A stretch of 64,000 nt of DNA from Flavobacterium sp. TAB 87 (GTDB lineage: Bacteria; Bacteroidota; Bacteroidia; Flavobacteriales; Flavobacteriaceae), in NCBI RefSeq assembly GCF_001529295.1, contig NZ_LLWK01000035.1, positions 124,001 through 188,000 of the forward strand, written 5' to 3'. Below are positions 1 to 10,094 of the stretch, one piece after another. The position numbers were made by a program, and so were the translations under genes. The notes under the pieces are model-generated. The model was given only the letters and a program-made list of their open reading frames with translations, made no database searches and was not told where the DNA came from. Within the stretch, counting starts at the first letter, position 1; every line of letters starts with the position of its first letter.

Positions 1-56
1 TGAACTCCCGTAAATAGTAATAATGATGCAATTAAAAGAAAGTATTTTTTTGACAT
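1..56 (-). CDS. N-terminus of a secreted protein, cut by window edge
   Basis: An ATG on the minus strand at 56 opens a frame that stays open to the window edge. Its 18 visible codons read MSKKYFLLIASLLLFTGV, a textbook signal-peptide start: two lysines followed by a hydrophobic core. A Bacteroidota-type promoter sits upstream at 84-111. The mature protein lies outside the window, so its function cannot be told. It could be an envelope protein or a lipoprotein. The call rests on the signal sequence and the promoter only. Confidence 0.6.
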   Translation of the reverse strand, partial: MSKKYFLLIASLLLFTGV

Positions 57-83
57 TTTGATTTATTTTTTTTTAAAACAAAA

Positions 84-111
84 CAAAAGTAGTACTTAAT
101 AAGATAATCAA
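84..111 (-). promoter_or_regulatory. Bacteroidota-type promoter for the partial gene at 1-56
   Basis: Read on the minus strand there is TTG (109-111), a 17-nt spacer, then TACTTTTG (84-91). This matches the Flavobacterium sigma-A consensus TTG/TAnnTTTG. The predicted start of transcription is about 20 nt before the ATG at 56. Confidence 0.5.
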
Positions 112-241
112 AGTAAAAACTTACATCTTTATTATTCGATTAGTAGTTGCAACCTTCAATATTATAACTAACATAAAAAATTATATAATAATAATTGCAG
201 CGCTCGGTCCTAAATTTGGGTATAATTATAAAACAAACATC

Positions 242-436
242 ATGAATTTAAAAAGATTTTTCGGAGCATTACTTACCATTTTAGGAATCGGTGGATTGAT
301 TTATACTGCTGTCATATTTGCAGGTACAGGTGGAGAGACTAGAGATATTAAGACGCTGGTAATTTATGGAATACTTGGAATCGTGTTCTTTTCTGCTGGT
401 ATTAGTCTGGTTAGAACTACTAAGGACGAATCTTAA
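242..436 (+). CDS. small two-helix membrane protein
   Basis: This 64-residue protein has a short basic start (MNLKRFF) and two hydrophobic stretches at about residues 8-28 and 39-58. The stretches are separated by a charged loop (GGETRDIK), and the tail is hydrophilic (TTKDES). This is the form of a two-pass inner-membrane protein. I do not recognise a named family; similar short proteins are common in Flavobacteriaceae. It stands alone on the plus strand, between the divergent partial gene and the convergent RNase P RNA. No functional residues are evident. Confidence 0.6.
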   Translation: MNLKRFFGALLTILGIGGLIYTAVIFAGTGGETRDIKTLVIYGILGIVFFSAGISLVRTTKDES

Positions 437-466
437 TTTCTAAAGGTGAAGGAGAAAATTAAAAAA

Positions 467-780
467 ATGCAGACCTGTAAGCCGGATTCTGTTCTTGTTA
501 CAAGTAACAATACCTTATCATTTATCTAGATCACGTATTACTACGGGACTCGAGCTACCTACCCTTCAACAACGAACGAGACGCTCTTAAATGCTGATAT
601 ACTTGGTATTTCACCGCATAGAGTTTACCTGTTTTCACTACAGCATTACCTGTACATACTTTCTGTTGCACTTGTCCTGATTCTGATTGCTCAGAACCGA
701 CGGGTGTTACCCGCTATGCTTCTCTGTGGTGTCCGGACTTTCCTCCCCCCGCCAAGGCGGGAGGCGATAAGGCGGTCTGC
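467..780 (-). ncRNA. rnpB: RNase P RNA (type A)
   Basis: This is the catalytic RNA of RNase P, which matures tRNA 5' ends. Read on the minus strand, the universally conserved 5' core GAGGAAAGTCCGGAC lies at about 731-745, and the conserved 3' end CCGGCTTACAGG lies near 473-484. The termini GCAGACC (774-780) and GGTCTGC (469-475) pair as helix P1. Other hallmarks present are AGCGGGTAACACCCG, ATGCGGTGAAATACC and GGGTAGGTAGCTCGAG. A TAAATTTG box (minus strand, 786-793) is placed to start transcription at about 780. The P3 arm is an unusually GC-rich hairpin (CTCCCGCC-TT-GGCGGGGG). End positions are good to a few bases. Confidence 0.95.
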
Positions 781-907
781 GGGTGCAAATTTAGTTTTTT
801 ATTATAGTCATATCCTAATTAATCTCATTTTACTTTACCAGTAGTTTTCTGAAACCTTTTACGCATAAATTGTCTATATTTAAAGTTCAACTTTTAAATC
901 TTGAATC

Positions 908-1201
908 ATGGTAAAAATGTACCACTACAGCACGGTCGCTAAAGCCCTAGATCAATTACATGAAAAGGGATTTACGTTTGACTACAATGTAAACGAGGCC
1001 ATTATTGTAAAAAATCCGGAGAAATTCGAAATTGTTCACATTTATCGTTACGAAGGAAATTCAGATCCTGGTGATGAAGCCGTAGTTTACGGAATTAAAT
1101 CATCATCCGGTAAAAAAGGAGTTTTTGTGGCTGGTTTTTCGGCAAATAGTCAAACTGAAGCGTGCAAAGTCTTAATTGATTTGAGCATCAAAGGCAGATA
1201 A
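908..1201 (+). CDS. conserved small cytosolic protein, function unknown
   Basis: This 97-residue soluble protein begins [17 protein letters not shown] and has no signal peptide or membrane segment. It looks like a small alpha/beta fold. The N-terminal half carries a '[20 protein letters not shown]' type helix-strand pattern, and the C-terminal half carries [16 protein letters not shown]. To my knowledge relatives in Bacteroidota have been labelled phosphoribosylpyrophosphate synthetase in databases. It has none of the PRPP-binding loop or length (about 310 residues) of that enzyme, so that name should not be used. A second ATG (codon 4) is an equally possible start. Confidence 0.65.
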   Translation: MVKMYHYSTVAKALDQLHEKGFTFDYNVNEAIIVKNPEKFEIVHIYRYEGNSDPGDEAVVYGIKSSSGKKGVFVAGFSANSQTEACKVLIDLSIKGR

Positions 1202-1475
1202 GATAATTTGATACAAAGTGCATTTACTCTATTATTAATTTTGTTACTTACCTTATGTAAAATACCTACGAGTTTTTGTAAATGACAATTGATCTAAATT
1301 GAAATGATGCAAAAACTTCTGTTAATTCTATAAATTGAAAACGAAGTAATCTCTTAATTTTGAAAAAAATAAACGTAATCAAAACTTGCAAAATACAGTA
1401 TGTAAATTGATCTTTTACTCAAATTATCTTCTGTATTTAGCATAATACCATTAAAAAATAATAAATATTTAAATT

Positions 1476-1652
1476 ATGAAAAACATAATAAACAGAATTT
1501 TAGTATTAAGCATAATACTTTTTTCATTTACGAGTTGTGAAGTTATTGGTGGAATTTTTAAAGCCGGAATGGGTGTAGGTATATTTATAGTGATTGCAAT
1601 TATAGCTGTTATCATTTTTGCATTCAGCAAACTTTTTGGAGGTAAAAAATAA
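1476..1652 (+). CDS. small lipoprotein with one membrane helix
   Basis: An ATG at 1476 opens a 58-codon frame. It starts MKNIINRILVLSIILFSF, followed by the lipobox TSC, then EVIGGIFKAGMGVG, a strongly hydrophobic helix and a basic tail FSKLFGGKK. This is a typical flavobacterial mini-lipoprotein of unknown role. From memory, this family has circulated under the name phosphatidate cytidylyltransferase, which its length and lack of the CdsA motif do not support. A strong hairpin terminator follows within 30 bp. The upstream 274 bp hold no other gene that I can see. Confidence 0.6.
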   Translation: MKNIINRILVLSIILFSFTSCEVIGGIFKAGMGVGIFIVIAIIAVIIFAFSKLFGGKK

Positions 1653-1677
1653 AATACGTACTTTTTAATTCCAAAAA

Positions 1678-1714
1678 AAACTCCCGTACTATAAACAGTA
1701 TGGGAGTTTTTTAA
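1678..1714. terminator. bidirectional hairpin terminator
   Basis: The arms are 1678-1690 and 1697-1709 (ACTCCCGTACT / AGTATGGGAGT, one wobble pair). A-rich and T-rich flanks serve both the lipoprotein gene (plus) and the ABC-F gene (minus, ending at 1734). Confidence 0.8.
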
Positions 1715-1733
1715 TTTTATAACGCTATTAAAA

Positions 1734-3356
<1,623 letters not shown>

Positions 3357-3468
3357 CTATTTAATTAATTTTGTGCAAAAGTACAAAAATTAACCATATA
3401 AGCGCTAATTACTACCAAGACGATTAATCAAACGCTACTTTATAATTTATAAATTTTATAAAAAACAA

Positions 3469-3498
3469 AAAGAGCTTCATTTTTCAATGAAACTCTTT
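3469..3498 (-). terminator. hairpin terminator after the lipocalin-like lipoprotein
   Basis: The arms are AAAGAG-c-TTCATT (3469-3481) and AATGAA-a-CTCTTT (3486-3498), with a 4-nt loop. It lies just downstream of the minus-strand gene ending at 3526. Confidence 0.65.
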
Positions 3499-3525
3499 TA
3501 TTAACGTACTGATTTAAGCTACTAC

Positions 3526-3945
3526 TTATCTCTTATATACCGTAATAATACCTAAGGCATCTTTTACTTTAAGCTCATTAACAGTTAAGTTAACTATATC
3601 ACGCTTAATAGAAATTCCGTCAACTGTGGTGGTTAAATCATTATGAGATCTGCTATAAGTACCTTCGCTGGTAGATTCAACACATTCTCCTCCTACTTTG
3701 TTAAACTTACCAAAAACTACCTTACTACTTACTCTTAAATCCATAAAGTTTCTGTCACAACCTTCCACATTTTCTAAAGCATCGATAAGTTCCTCTTTAC
3801 CGTTAATTACCAAACCAGTTTGCGAAACCAACCATTTTCCTTGAATAGGTGCAAGCGTTTCTCCTTCATTGTCATCGCTACTGCATGAGATTGCAAAAAT
3901 TCCGATAAATGCGATAAGTGCTAATACTAAACTTCTCTTTTTCAT
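3526..3945 (-). CDS. lipocalin-like lipoprotein
   Basis: I start this at the ATG at 3945, which gives MKKRSLVLALIAFIGIFAISC and then SSDDNEGE. This is a perfect lipoprotein signal with a Ser/Asp-rich tether, typical of Bacteroidota export signals. The in-frame ATG at 3978 only adds a hydrophilic stretch before the signal. The mature part (about 119 residues) begins with IQGKWLVSQTG, the opening of lipocalin-like (DUF4923/lipocalin_4 type) beta-barrels. It has two cysteines (ECVES, EGCDR) that could pair. It is probably a surface or periplasmic small-ligand or structural protein; no ligand can be inferred. Confidence 0.7.
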   Translation of the reverse strand: MKKRSLVLALIAFIGIFAISCSSDDNEGETLAPIQGKWLVSQTGLVINGKEELIDALENVEGCDRNFMDLRVSSKVVFGKFNKVGGECVESTSEGTYSRSHNDLTTTVDGISIKRDIVNLTVNELKVKDALGIITVYKR

Positions 3946-4084
3946 TGTATTTGTTTTTTTTGTGATTATTAACAGCAAAAGTATCGAGAAGCAGCACTAT
4001 TATTATTACAGAATTTCGGTAATAATTTACATTACTAAAGCTTAAATTTATACGAATACGCAAGATTTTCATATAAGATATAAA

Positions 4085-4112
4085 ACAAAAAACCCGATCA
4101 AAAGATCGGGTT
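4085..4112 (-). terminator. terminator of the amino-sugar operon
   Basis: AACCCGATC (4091-4099), loop AAAA, GATCGGGTT (4104-4112). Read on the minus strand a run of T follows the stem. It lies 160 bp downstream of the hexosaminidase stop, so it is the likely end of the susC-to-hexosaminidase transcript. Confidence 0.75.
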
Positions 4113-4272
4113 CTTACCATTAGCTTCTTTAAACAAACCAAATAACAAATTAAAAAGAAACTAATGTACATTCAAAATATAAAAATCAGATTAAAACATA
4201 AATAACCAAACTCAATTTTAACCACTCTAATTTTTAATCTTTTGAACTAACTATAACACTTACTAATACAAA

Positions 4273-6336
4273 CTAAATTAATTTTTTAAGACTTGAATAA
4301 ACTGCCAACTCTACATCAGCATGTTCTTTTGTGTTGCATTTTTCAACTAATTCTAATAGCGATTTTCCATCTACCTTCTTACCATCCAACAGTAAGACAA
4401 TTTGCTTTGAGGCATCACTTAAATTCTGCACTAGTGGCAAAAGAGGCTGAACTAGTGGCGCATTAGCAGCCAAATTGTTCAGTTGATTATTTAGGACAAT
4501 CCATTTATTTAAAAATCCAATAACTATCGCCTTATTATCCTTATCTTTTTTAAGTAAGTACGCATCAACTACTTTTGCAAAAGCCATAGCATCTGGAGCA
4601 TCTGGAACACATAGATCAGCAAAAAGAGTTAGTGGAGAATACATTTGATATTCTGTTCCACCTTTATTTCGAGTATATCCTTTTAAAGGTTCGCAAACAT
4701 TCGAAAACGCTCTTAAAGCTTCGACGTTTTGATTGTTGCTTATATTTCTAAGCAAAACTTCCTTATTTTTCAAATGCGTAATTCCTAATTCTTCTAATTG
4801 TACAGATACTTTCGCTAATCGCTTGTGCATGCTTTCTAAATCTGTAATGTCTTCAGCAGACCATAAACGTTCTGCAATTGCAATAGTTCTTGGCCATATT
4901 CTCGAATCAATAGTTGCAGGTGAGGCTAATTCTGTCCACATAGTGGCTTCTCCTCCTAATATTCTAGCTTTTTCAACATCTGAAAAATTAGCGTTTTTAG
5001 GCATTGGATCATTTAAATAATGCGTATCAACGCTAAGCAATAAATCAATATAAAATCCATTCGACAACACAGTTTTGTAACCGTTTTTTGCTGCCTTAAC
5101 TAAGGATTCGCCTGGTTGCATGCCTTCATGTGCACCTCTCCAAGAATGAATAATAGCATCTTTAGACATGTCTTTGGTCATGATTTCTTCCCAACCCATT
5201 AATTGCTTGCCATGTTTTTTAAGCATCGGAACCAATTTCATTGTAAAATAAGTTTGCAAATCATGGTTGGTTTCTAACTTATTTTTCTTTTTAAATGCTT
5301 GAATTTTAGCATTTGCATCCCAATCTTTACCTTCATTTTCATCGCCACCAATATGAAAATAGTCACCTGGAAACAAAGGACAAACTTCATCAAAAATTTC
5401 ACTCAATAATTGATACGTTTTTGGATTTGTCGGATCTAAAGTTGGCGAAAAAATACCTGCATTACGCTCTAAAGTATACGTTTGAAAACCACTTGCTTGT
5501 GCGTTCTTTTCAACAGTTCCTCCAGCAATAGAAATTACTTTACTTCCAACTTCTGGATATGCTGTTAAAATCGCAGTACCGTGTCCTGGCACATCAATTT
5601 CGGGTACTACTAAAATACCGCGCTCATCTGCATATTTTACAATTCCTTTAATTTCTTCTTGTGTATAAAACAATCCATCAGAAGCTACTTCGGTTAATTT
5701 TGGATGTTTTTTCATTTCAATTCTCCATCCTTGATCATCTACTAAATGCCAGTGAAAAACATTCATCTTAACCGCTGCCATAGCATCAATATTTCTTTTT
5801 ACAACATCAATTGGTTGAAAGTGTCTTGAAACATCTAGCATTAAACCTCTCCAAGCAAACCTCGGAAAATCCGAAATTGTACTATTAGGAAAATAAAAAC
5901 TAGTCGCATTATTTTGCATCAATTGCAATAAAGTCTCCAAAGCATGAATGGCTCCCAAATCACTCGTAGCATTAATTGTAATTTTATCAGATTCAATGTC
6001 TAAATGATAACTTTCATCTTCATACAAACCAATTTTACCACTTTTAGTACAATTAATTTGCAATTGCGCTGTTGGTTCTTGGTTTAATTTTGTAATAAAA
6101 CCTTGTGTAAAAAACAAGCCTGTTCTACCATCTAATCTACGCAAAAATCTGGTCGCTGCGCCATAAACTCTACTGTTAGGAGCACCAGTAATATTTATTT
6201 TAAAATCTTTATTTAAAGAAAAATTACCTTCGTTTAAAGAGATGTTCTGAGGCCAAGGCATTACGTTTAACTCCTCTTTTTTAACTTGAGCAGTAACCAT
6301 TACACCAACGAAAAGTAGAGCAAAAATATATTTCAT
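4273..6336 (-). CDS. beta-N-acetylhexosaminidase, GH20
   Basis: A secreted 687-residue enzyme that removes terminal beta-linked GlcNAc from chitin oligomers or glycans. A signal peptide covers residues 1-16 (MKYIFALLFVGVMVTA). A GH20b-type N-terminal domain spans about 20-155, followed by the catalytic barrel from about 160. The barrel shows NVFHWHLVDDQGWRIE (192-207) and the hallmark HIGGDEN with the catalytic Asp332-Glu333 pair (substrate-assisted mechanism). W-containing stretches such as GWEE also fit. Roughly 165 residues after the barrel are helical and match no domain I recognise. It is the last gene of the minus-strand operon with nagB, susD and susC, so it probably acts in the periplasm on imported oligomers. 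A 20-bp inverted repeat precedes the start. Confidence 0.93.
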   Translation of the reverse strand: MKYIFALLFVGVMVTAQVKKEELNVMPWPQNISLNEGNFSLNKDFKINITGAPNSRVYGAATRFLRRLDGRTGLFFTQGFITKLNQEPTAQLQINCTKSGKIGLYEDESYHLDIESDKITINATSDLGAIHALETLLQLMQNNATSFYFPNSTISDFPRFAWRGLMLDVSRHFQPIDVVKRNIDAMAAVKMNVFHWHLVDDQGWRIEMKKHPKLTEVASDGLFYTQEEIKGIVKYADERGILVVPEIDVPGHGTAILTAYPEVGSKVISIAGGTVEKNAQASGFQTYTLERNAGIFSPTLDPTNPKTYQLLSEIFDEVCPLFPGDYFHIGGDENEGKDWDANAKIQAFKKKNKLETNHDLQTYFTMKLVPMLKKHGKQLMGWEEIMTKDMSKDAIIHSWRGAHEGMQPGESLVKAAKNGYKTVLSNGFYIDLLLSVDTHYLNDPMPKNANFSDVEKARILGGEATMWTELASPATIDSRIWPRTIAIAERLWSAEDITDLESMHKRLAKVSVQLEELGITHLKNKEVLLRNISNNQNVEALRAFSNVCEPLKGYTRNKGGTEYQMYSPLTLFADLCVPDAPDAMAFAKVVDAYLLKKDKDNKAIVIGFLNKWIVLNNQLNNLAANAPLVQPLLPLVQNLSDASKQIVLLLDGKKVDGKSLLELVEKCNTKEHADVELAVYSSLKKLI

Positions 6337-6352
6337 TTTAATTGGAATTGAA

Positions 6353-6372
6353 AACTATCAGCACTGATAGTT
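6353..6372. promoter_or_regulatory. perfect inverted repeat upstream of hexosaminidase
   Basis: AACTATCAG (6353-6361), CA, CTGATAGTT (6364-6372): 9-bp perfect arms, 17 bp upstream of the hexosaminidase ATG. It could be a repressor operator or an intercistronic hairpin. There is no T-run, so it is not a normal terminator. Confidence 0.4.
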
Positions 6373-6470
6373 ACAGTAAATATTTTTAAAAAATTCGGAG
6401 TGATTCTATTTGAACCTCACTTTCGCAAAATCCATCTGAATTTATTAATCTGACATTATGAGATTATTAT

Positions 6471-8408
6471 TTAATAATCAAAGCGTTTAAAAGCTTCTAT
6501 AGCTTCGTATTCGGCCAAACCTAGATCATCATAAAGAATAGCAGTATTTTTGTTTCTGTCCTCTGCTCTAACCCAAAATTCTCTAGAGTCATTTCCTTGA
6601 AACATTACCCTATCTTTTTGTGATTGATGGTATAAAATAGCGTGACGCTTAAGTAGAACTTCTGATGGACTTAATGGAACAGCCATATCGATTTCATGGA
6701 TATCCCATTCATGCCATGCTCCTCGGTACAACCACAACCAACAATCATTCATAAATAATTGCGATTTTAAAGCGCCCATTGCGGCAAAAATAGCATTCAA
6801 ACAAACTTCATGAGTTCCATGTGGATCTGCTAAATCTCCAGCAGCAAAAACCTGATGCGGTTTAATTTTAGTAATGATGTCTTTAACAATTTCAACGTCA
6901 ACTTGTCCTAATGGATTCTTTTTAACTTGACCCGTTTCATAAAATGGCAAATCTAAAAAGTGTACGTTTTCATCTTTTAAGCCAATGTATCGTACTGCTG
7001 CGTAAGATTCTCTTCTTCGTATTAATCCTTTTAATTTTCTAACTTCAAGGGAATCAATTTGATTTTCAGACTTATTGTTTAAAAATGCAATTACTTCTTT
7101 GAAATTAATATCAGTACCGTCAGTACCGATAAAATCACTACAAACTTCAGCGAACTTAAGTGCTTCGTCATCTGTAACGGCTATATTTCCAGAGGTTTGA
7201 TATACCACATGTATATCGTGACCTTGTTTTATCAATTTTGAAAAAGTCCCTCCCATAGAGATCACATCATCATCAGGATGTGGACTAAAAAGAATAATTC
7301 TTTTTATGGCTGGATTGGCTCTTTCTGGTCGAAATGAGTCATCCGTATTTGGTTTACCACCTGGCCATCCAGTTATAGTATGCTGTAAAACATTGAACAT
7401 GTTAATATTCATGTCGTAAGCAGAACCTTCTTGCGCTAGTAAATCAGACATTCCGTTATTGTTGTAATCACGGTCTGTTAATTTTAAAATAGATTGTTTT
7501 GTTTTTTGACACAACCAAACAATCGCTTTACTTTTTAATTCTTGAGTCCATATGCACTCTCCAACTAACCAAGGCGTTTTAAAACGCGTTAATTCAGATG
7601 CAGCCGATTGATCTAAAACAAAAGTAGCATTGCAATGATTCTGTAAAAATGTTGCTGGTATGATAGAACTAATTTCTCCTTGAATTGTTCTCTTTATAAT
7701 ATCAGCTTTGTTTTGTCCCCAAGCCATCAGTACAATTCTTTTTGAACGTAGAATTGTAGATACTCCCATTGTAATCGCTCTTTTAGGAACGTTATCGATA
7801 CCATTAAAATCTGATGAAGCATCAATTCTAGTGATATGATCTAAGGTAATAATGCGTGTTCCAGAATTAATATGTGAACCTGGCTCATTGAAACCAACGT
7901 GACCGGTGCGTCCAATTCCTAATAATTGAAAATCTAATCCACCTGCATTTTTAATATTCATTTCGTAATCGATGCAATATTGGTTTATTTCATCAATGGT
8001 TACGGTTCCATCAGGAATATTGATATTTTCAGGTTTAATATCAATGTGATTGAACAAATGTTCATGCATAAAATGAAAGTAACTTTTATTGCTTTCCCTT
8101 GACATTGGATAATATTCATCCAAATTAAAAGTGATAACATTGCTAAAGCTTAGACCTTCTTCTCTGTGCATTCTAACTAATTCTTCGTACACCTTCACAG
8201 GAGAAGAACCAGTTGCTAAACCAAGTACACAAGATTGATTGTTTTCTTGTTTGGATCTAATTAATTGAGCAATTTCTTGCGCAACTACCTTTGAAGCTTC
8301 TACTGAATTTTTGAATATTTCGTTATGAATTTTCTCAAAACGAGTTTCTTCAAATTTACCAGCACTTTTATAGCTAATGTCAGATTTGATTTCTAAAGCA
8401 CTTTTCAT
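6471..8408 (-). CDS. nagB: NagB-like glucosamine-6-P deaminase fused to a PIG-L/LmbE deacetylase domain
   Basis: This 645-residue cytosolic protein has two domains. Residues about 25-290 are a NagB sugar-phosphate isomerase fold: LGLATGSSP phosphate loop (62-70), NLDEYYP (95-101, base Asp97) and GIGRTGHVGFNEPGS (164-178, His170, Glu175). The Asp of E. coli NagB (Asp141, context GNDGH) is Thr168 here. Residues about 368-590 are a PIG-L/LmbE zinc deacetylase: SPHPDDDVISMGG (375-387, His377, Asp379, Asp380) and DPHGTH (528-533). PIG-L enzymes de-N-acetylate GlcNAc conjugates. With no nagA in the window, the second domain may supply the deacetylation needed before deamination. That is inference. 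The two-domain layout is known in Bacteroidota. It lies between susD and hexosaminidase in the same operon. Confidence 0.9.
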   Translation of the reverse strand: MKSALEIKSDISYKSAGKFEETRFEKIHNEIFKNSVEASKVVAQEIAQLIRSKQENNQSCVLGLATGSSPVKVYEELVRMHREEGLSFSNVITFNLDEYYPMSRESNKSYFHFMHEHLFNHIDIKPENINIPDGTVTIDEINQYCIDYEMNIKNAGGLDFQLLGIGRTGHVGFNEPGSHINSGTRIITLDHITRIDASSDFNGIDNVPKRAITMGVSTILRSKRIVLMAWGQNKADIIKRTIQGEISSIIPATFLQNHCNATFVLDQSAASELTRFKTPWLVGECIWTQELKSKAIVWLCQKTKQSILKLTDRDYNNNGMSDLLAQEGSAYDMNINMFNVLQHTITGWPGGKPNTDDSFRPERANPAIKRIILFSPHPDDDVISMGGTFSKLIKQGHDIHVVYQTSGNIAVTDDEALKFAEVCSDFIGTDGTDINFKEVIAFLNNKSENQIDSLEVRKLKGLIRRRESYAAVRYIGLKDENVHFLDLPFYETGQVKKNPLGQVDVEIVKDIITKIKPHQVFAAGDLADPHGTHEVCLNAIFAAMGALKSQLFMNDCWLWLYRGAWHEWDIHEIDMAVPLSPSEVLLKRHAILYHQSQKDRVMFQGNDSREFWVRAEDRNKNTAILYDDLGLAEYEAIEAFKRFDY

Positions 8409-8456
8409 TGTATGTTTTTTATGTATAACTATAAAGATCTTTCTGTTTTAATAAAT

Positions 8457-8484
8457 GGTGCAAGTAACATGCGTTACTCACACC
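8457..8484. promoter_or_regulatory. intercistronic hairpin between susD and nagB
   Basis: GGTG-ca-AGTAAC, loop ATGC, GTTACT-ca-CACC: a 4+6 bp stem with a 2x2 internal loop, in the 101-bp gap. There is no T-run. It may be a processing or stability element that lets susCD accumulate more than the downstream genes, or an operator. Confidence 0.35.
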
Positions 8485-8509
8485 ATATATTTCTTAGTGT
8501 AATTAAACG

Positions 8510-10084
8510 CTAGAAGTTTGCTTTATCAGCATCCCACCACAATCTAGTTGCTCCATTATCAGGACCACCTAACGCAGCTTTACCAGATTCTACTCCTTTA
8601 GGGTTATTAGCAATCTCAGATGCAGCAAATGGCAAACGTCTAACTCCAAACTCAGTACTAATTACACCATCACTTTGATTATTTGTGATTCTAAACAATT
8701 TAGGATAGCCTGTTCTTCTATATTCAGACCAAGCTTCTTGACCATCAGGATAAGTAGCAATCCATTTTTGCGTAATAATTTTTTGTAATTTAACTTCGTT
8801 AGAAGCTGCTTCATTCCATGCTACAGTTATATTATTTACTGCAGGAGCATTGAATTCTGAATTTACTAAATCTACATAGTCTTTAGCAATTTTTACGTTA
8901 TCTGAGATGTATCCATCTGCACCAGCTAAACCATTTTGCTCAAAAGAAGCTCTAATACCAGACTCGTACAAATCTTTTGCAGTACCACCCATGTTCCAAC
9001 CACGCAAAGCACCTTCAGCTCTTAAGAAGTAAACTTCTGCAGTCGTCATCCAAGTAACTTCACCAGTTTTAGTACGAGCACCTGTTTGTGAAAACTTGCT
9101 ATAAGTTTGCGGAGTAGGATAAACTATACCTGTTCTTACACCTTTATATTTACCAGGTGCAATAGCTGATGTATTCCAGTAATAAGCCATACGAGGGTCA
9201 TCGTATCCACCTAAAATAGACTCCATATCTGCACCCATAAATAATCCACCCCAAGCGTGACTCATCACGTCAATAACATTTAAATCAACCGGTGATTTAA
9301 TTTTTAGGACATCACCATTAGTAGTGAAAACGCCAATAGCATTATTAACTGACTTCTCCGCTTCTGACTTTGCCATTGCTGGATCAACCTTAGAAATACG
9401 TACGGCCATTCTTAAACGCAATGAATTAGCATACTTAACCCATAATGCGTAGCTTCCTTTGTATGATGACAAATCTGTATCTGCGAAAGTTGATGCTTCA
9501 TCTGCTGCAATTCTAGATTGCAAATCATTAACGGCGAAATCTAAATCTTTAAATATCTGCGTATAAATGTCTTTTTGTGAATCATATAAGGCATCACCTT
9601 CTGTTCCAAATGAAGACATTACTGCTGGTCCGTACATATCGGTCATACGTTGCAAAGTTGCACCCTTAATAATAAGAGACCACGCATAGAAATTATCGTA
9701 TTTACCTTTTGAAAGTTGCTCAACCTTATACATATTTGCAATAATTGCAGTATATGCATCATCCCAAGCATAACCATTCCATCCTGGATTTAATAAGTAG
9801 TTGTGGTTACTTATTCCTCCAAAAGCATTAGGTGTAGTCATGTAACCAGACCATCCATCTGCTTGCAAACTTTGTTGAATCTGATACATCCAAGTAACAT
9901 CGCTTATGAACAATCTATTGAAAGCAGGCTTAAATGGAGCTTTAATAGTATTATAATCCTGAGCTAGTTGATCATCTGATGCTCCAACTTTATTTGTATT
10001 AACCTCATTAAAATTGTCAGTACAACTAACTGCCGCAAGTAAAGAGAAACAAAACGCTGTTCTTTTTATTTTATTTATTATCAT
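8510..10084 (-). CDS. SusD/RagB-like outer-membrane glycan-binding lipoprotein (SusD-like_2 type)
   Basis: This 524-residue surface lipoprotein captures glycan and lids the partner SusC channel. The signal is MIINKIKRTAFCFSLLAAVS with lipobox Cys21, followed by TDNFNEVNTN, the usual start of the SusD-like_2 group. Features of the family are the helical TPR-like region (WAYSLIIKGATLQRMTDMYGP-type, about 135-160), the aromatic-rich segment SLQADGWSGYM, and the C-terminal EAWSEYRRTGYP (about 450). The gene starts 10 bp after susC, so the two are co-transcribed and translated as a pair. With GH20 and NagB downstream, the ligand is probably GlcNAc-containing oligosaccharide; specificity is not visible in the sequence. 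Confidence 0.93.
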   Translation of the reverse strand: MIINKIKRTAFCFSLLAAVSCTDNFNEVNTNKVGASDDQLAQDYNTIKAPFKPAFNRLFISDVTWMYQIQQSLQADGWSGYMTTPNAFGGISNHNYLLNPGWNGYAWDDAYTAIIANMYKVEQLSKGKYDNFYAWSLIIKGATLQRMTDMYGPAVMSSFGTEGDALYDSQKDIYTQIFKDLDFAVNDLQSRIAADEASTFADTDLSSYKGSYALWVKYANSLRLRMAVRISKVDPAMAKSEAEKSVNNAIGVFTTNGDVLKIKSPVDLNVIDVMSHAWGGLFMGADMESILGGYDDPRMAYYWNTSAIAPGKYKGVRTGIVYPTPQTYSKFSQTGARTKTGEVTWMTTAEVYFLRAEGALRGWNMGGTAKDLYESGIRASFEQNGLAGADGYISDNVKIAKDYVDLVNSEFNAPAVNNITVAWNEAASNEVKLQKIITQKWIATYPDGQEAWSEYRRTGYPKLFRITNNQSDGVISTEFGVRRLPFAASEIANNPKGVESGKAALGGPDNGATRLWWDADKANF

Positions 10085-10094
10085 AATTTGTAAA

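Noticed and set aside
4733..5020. Plus-strand ORF inside the hexosaminidase gene
   Set aside because: It is a shadow frame of a clear GH20 gene, with no promoter or family resemblance.
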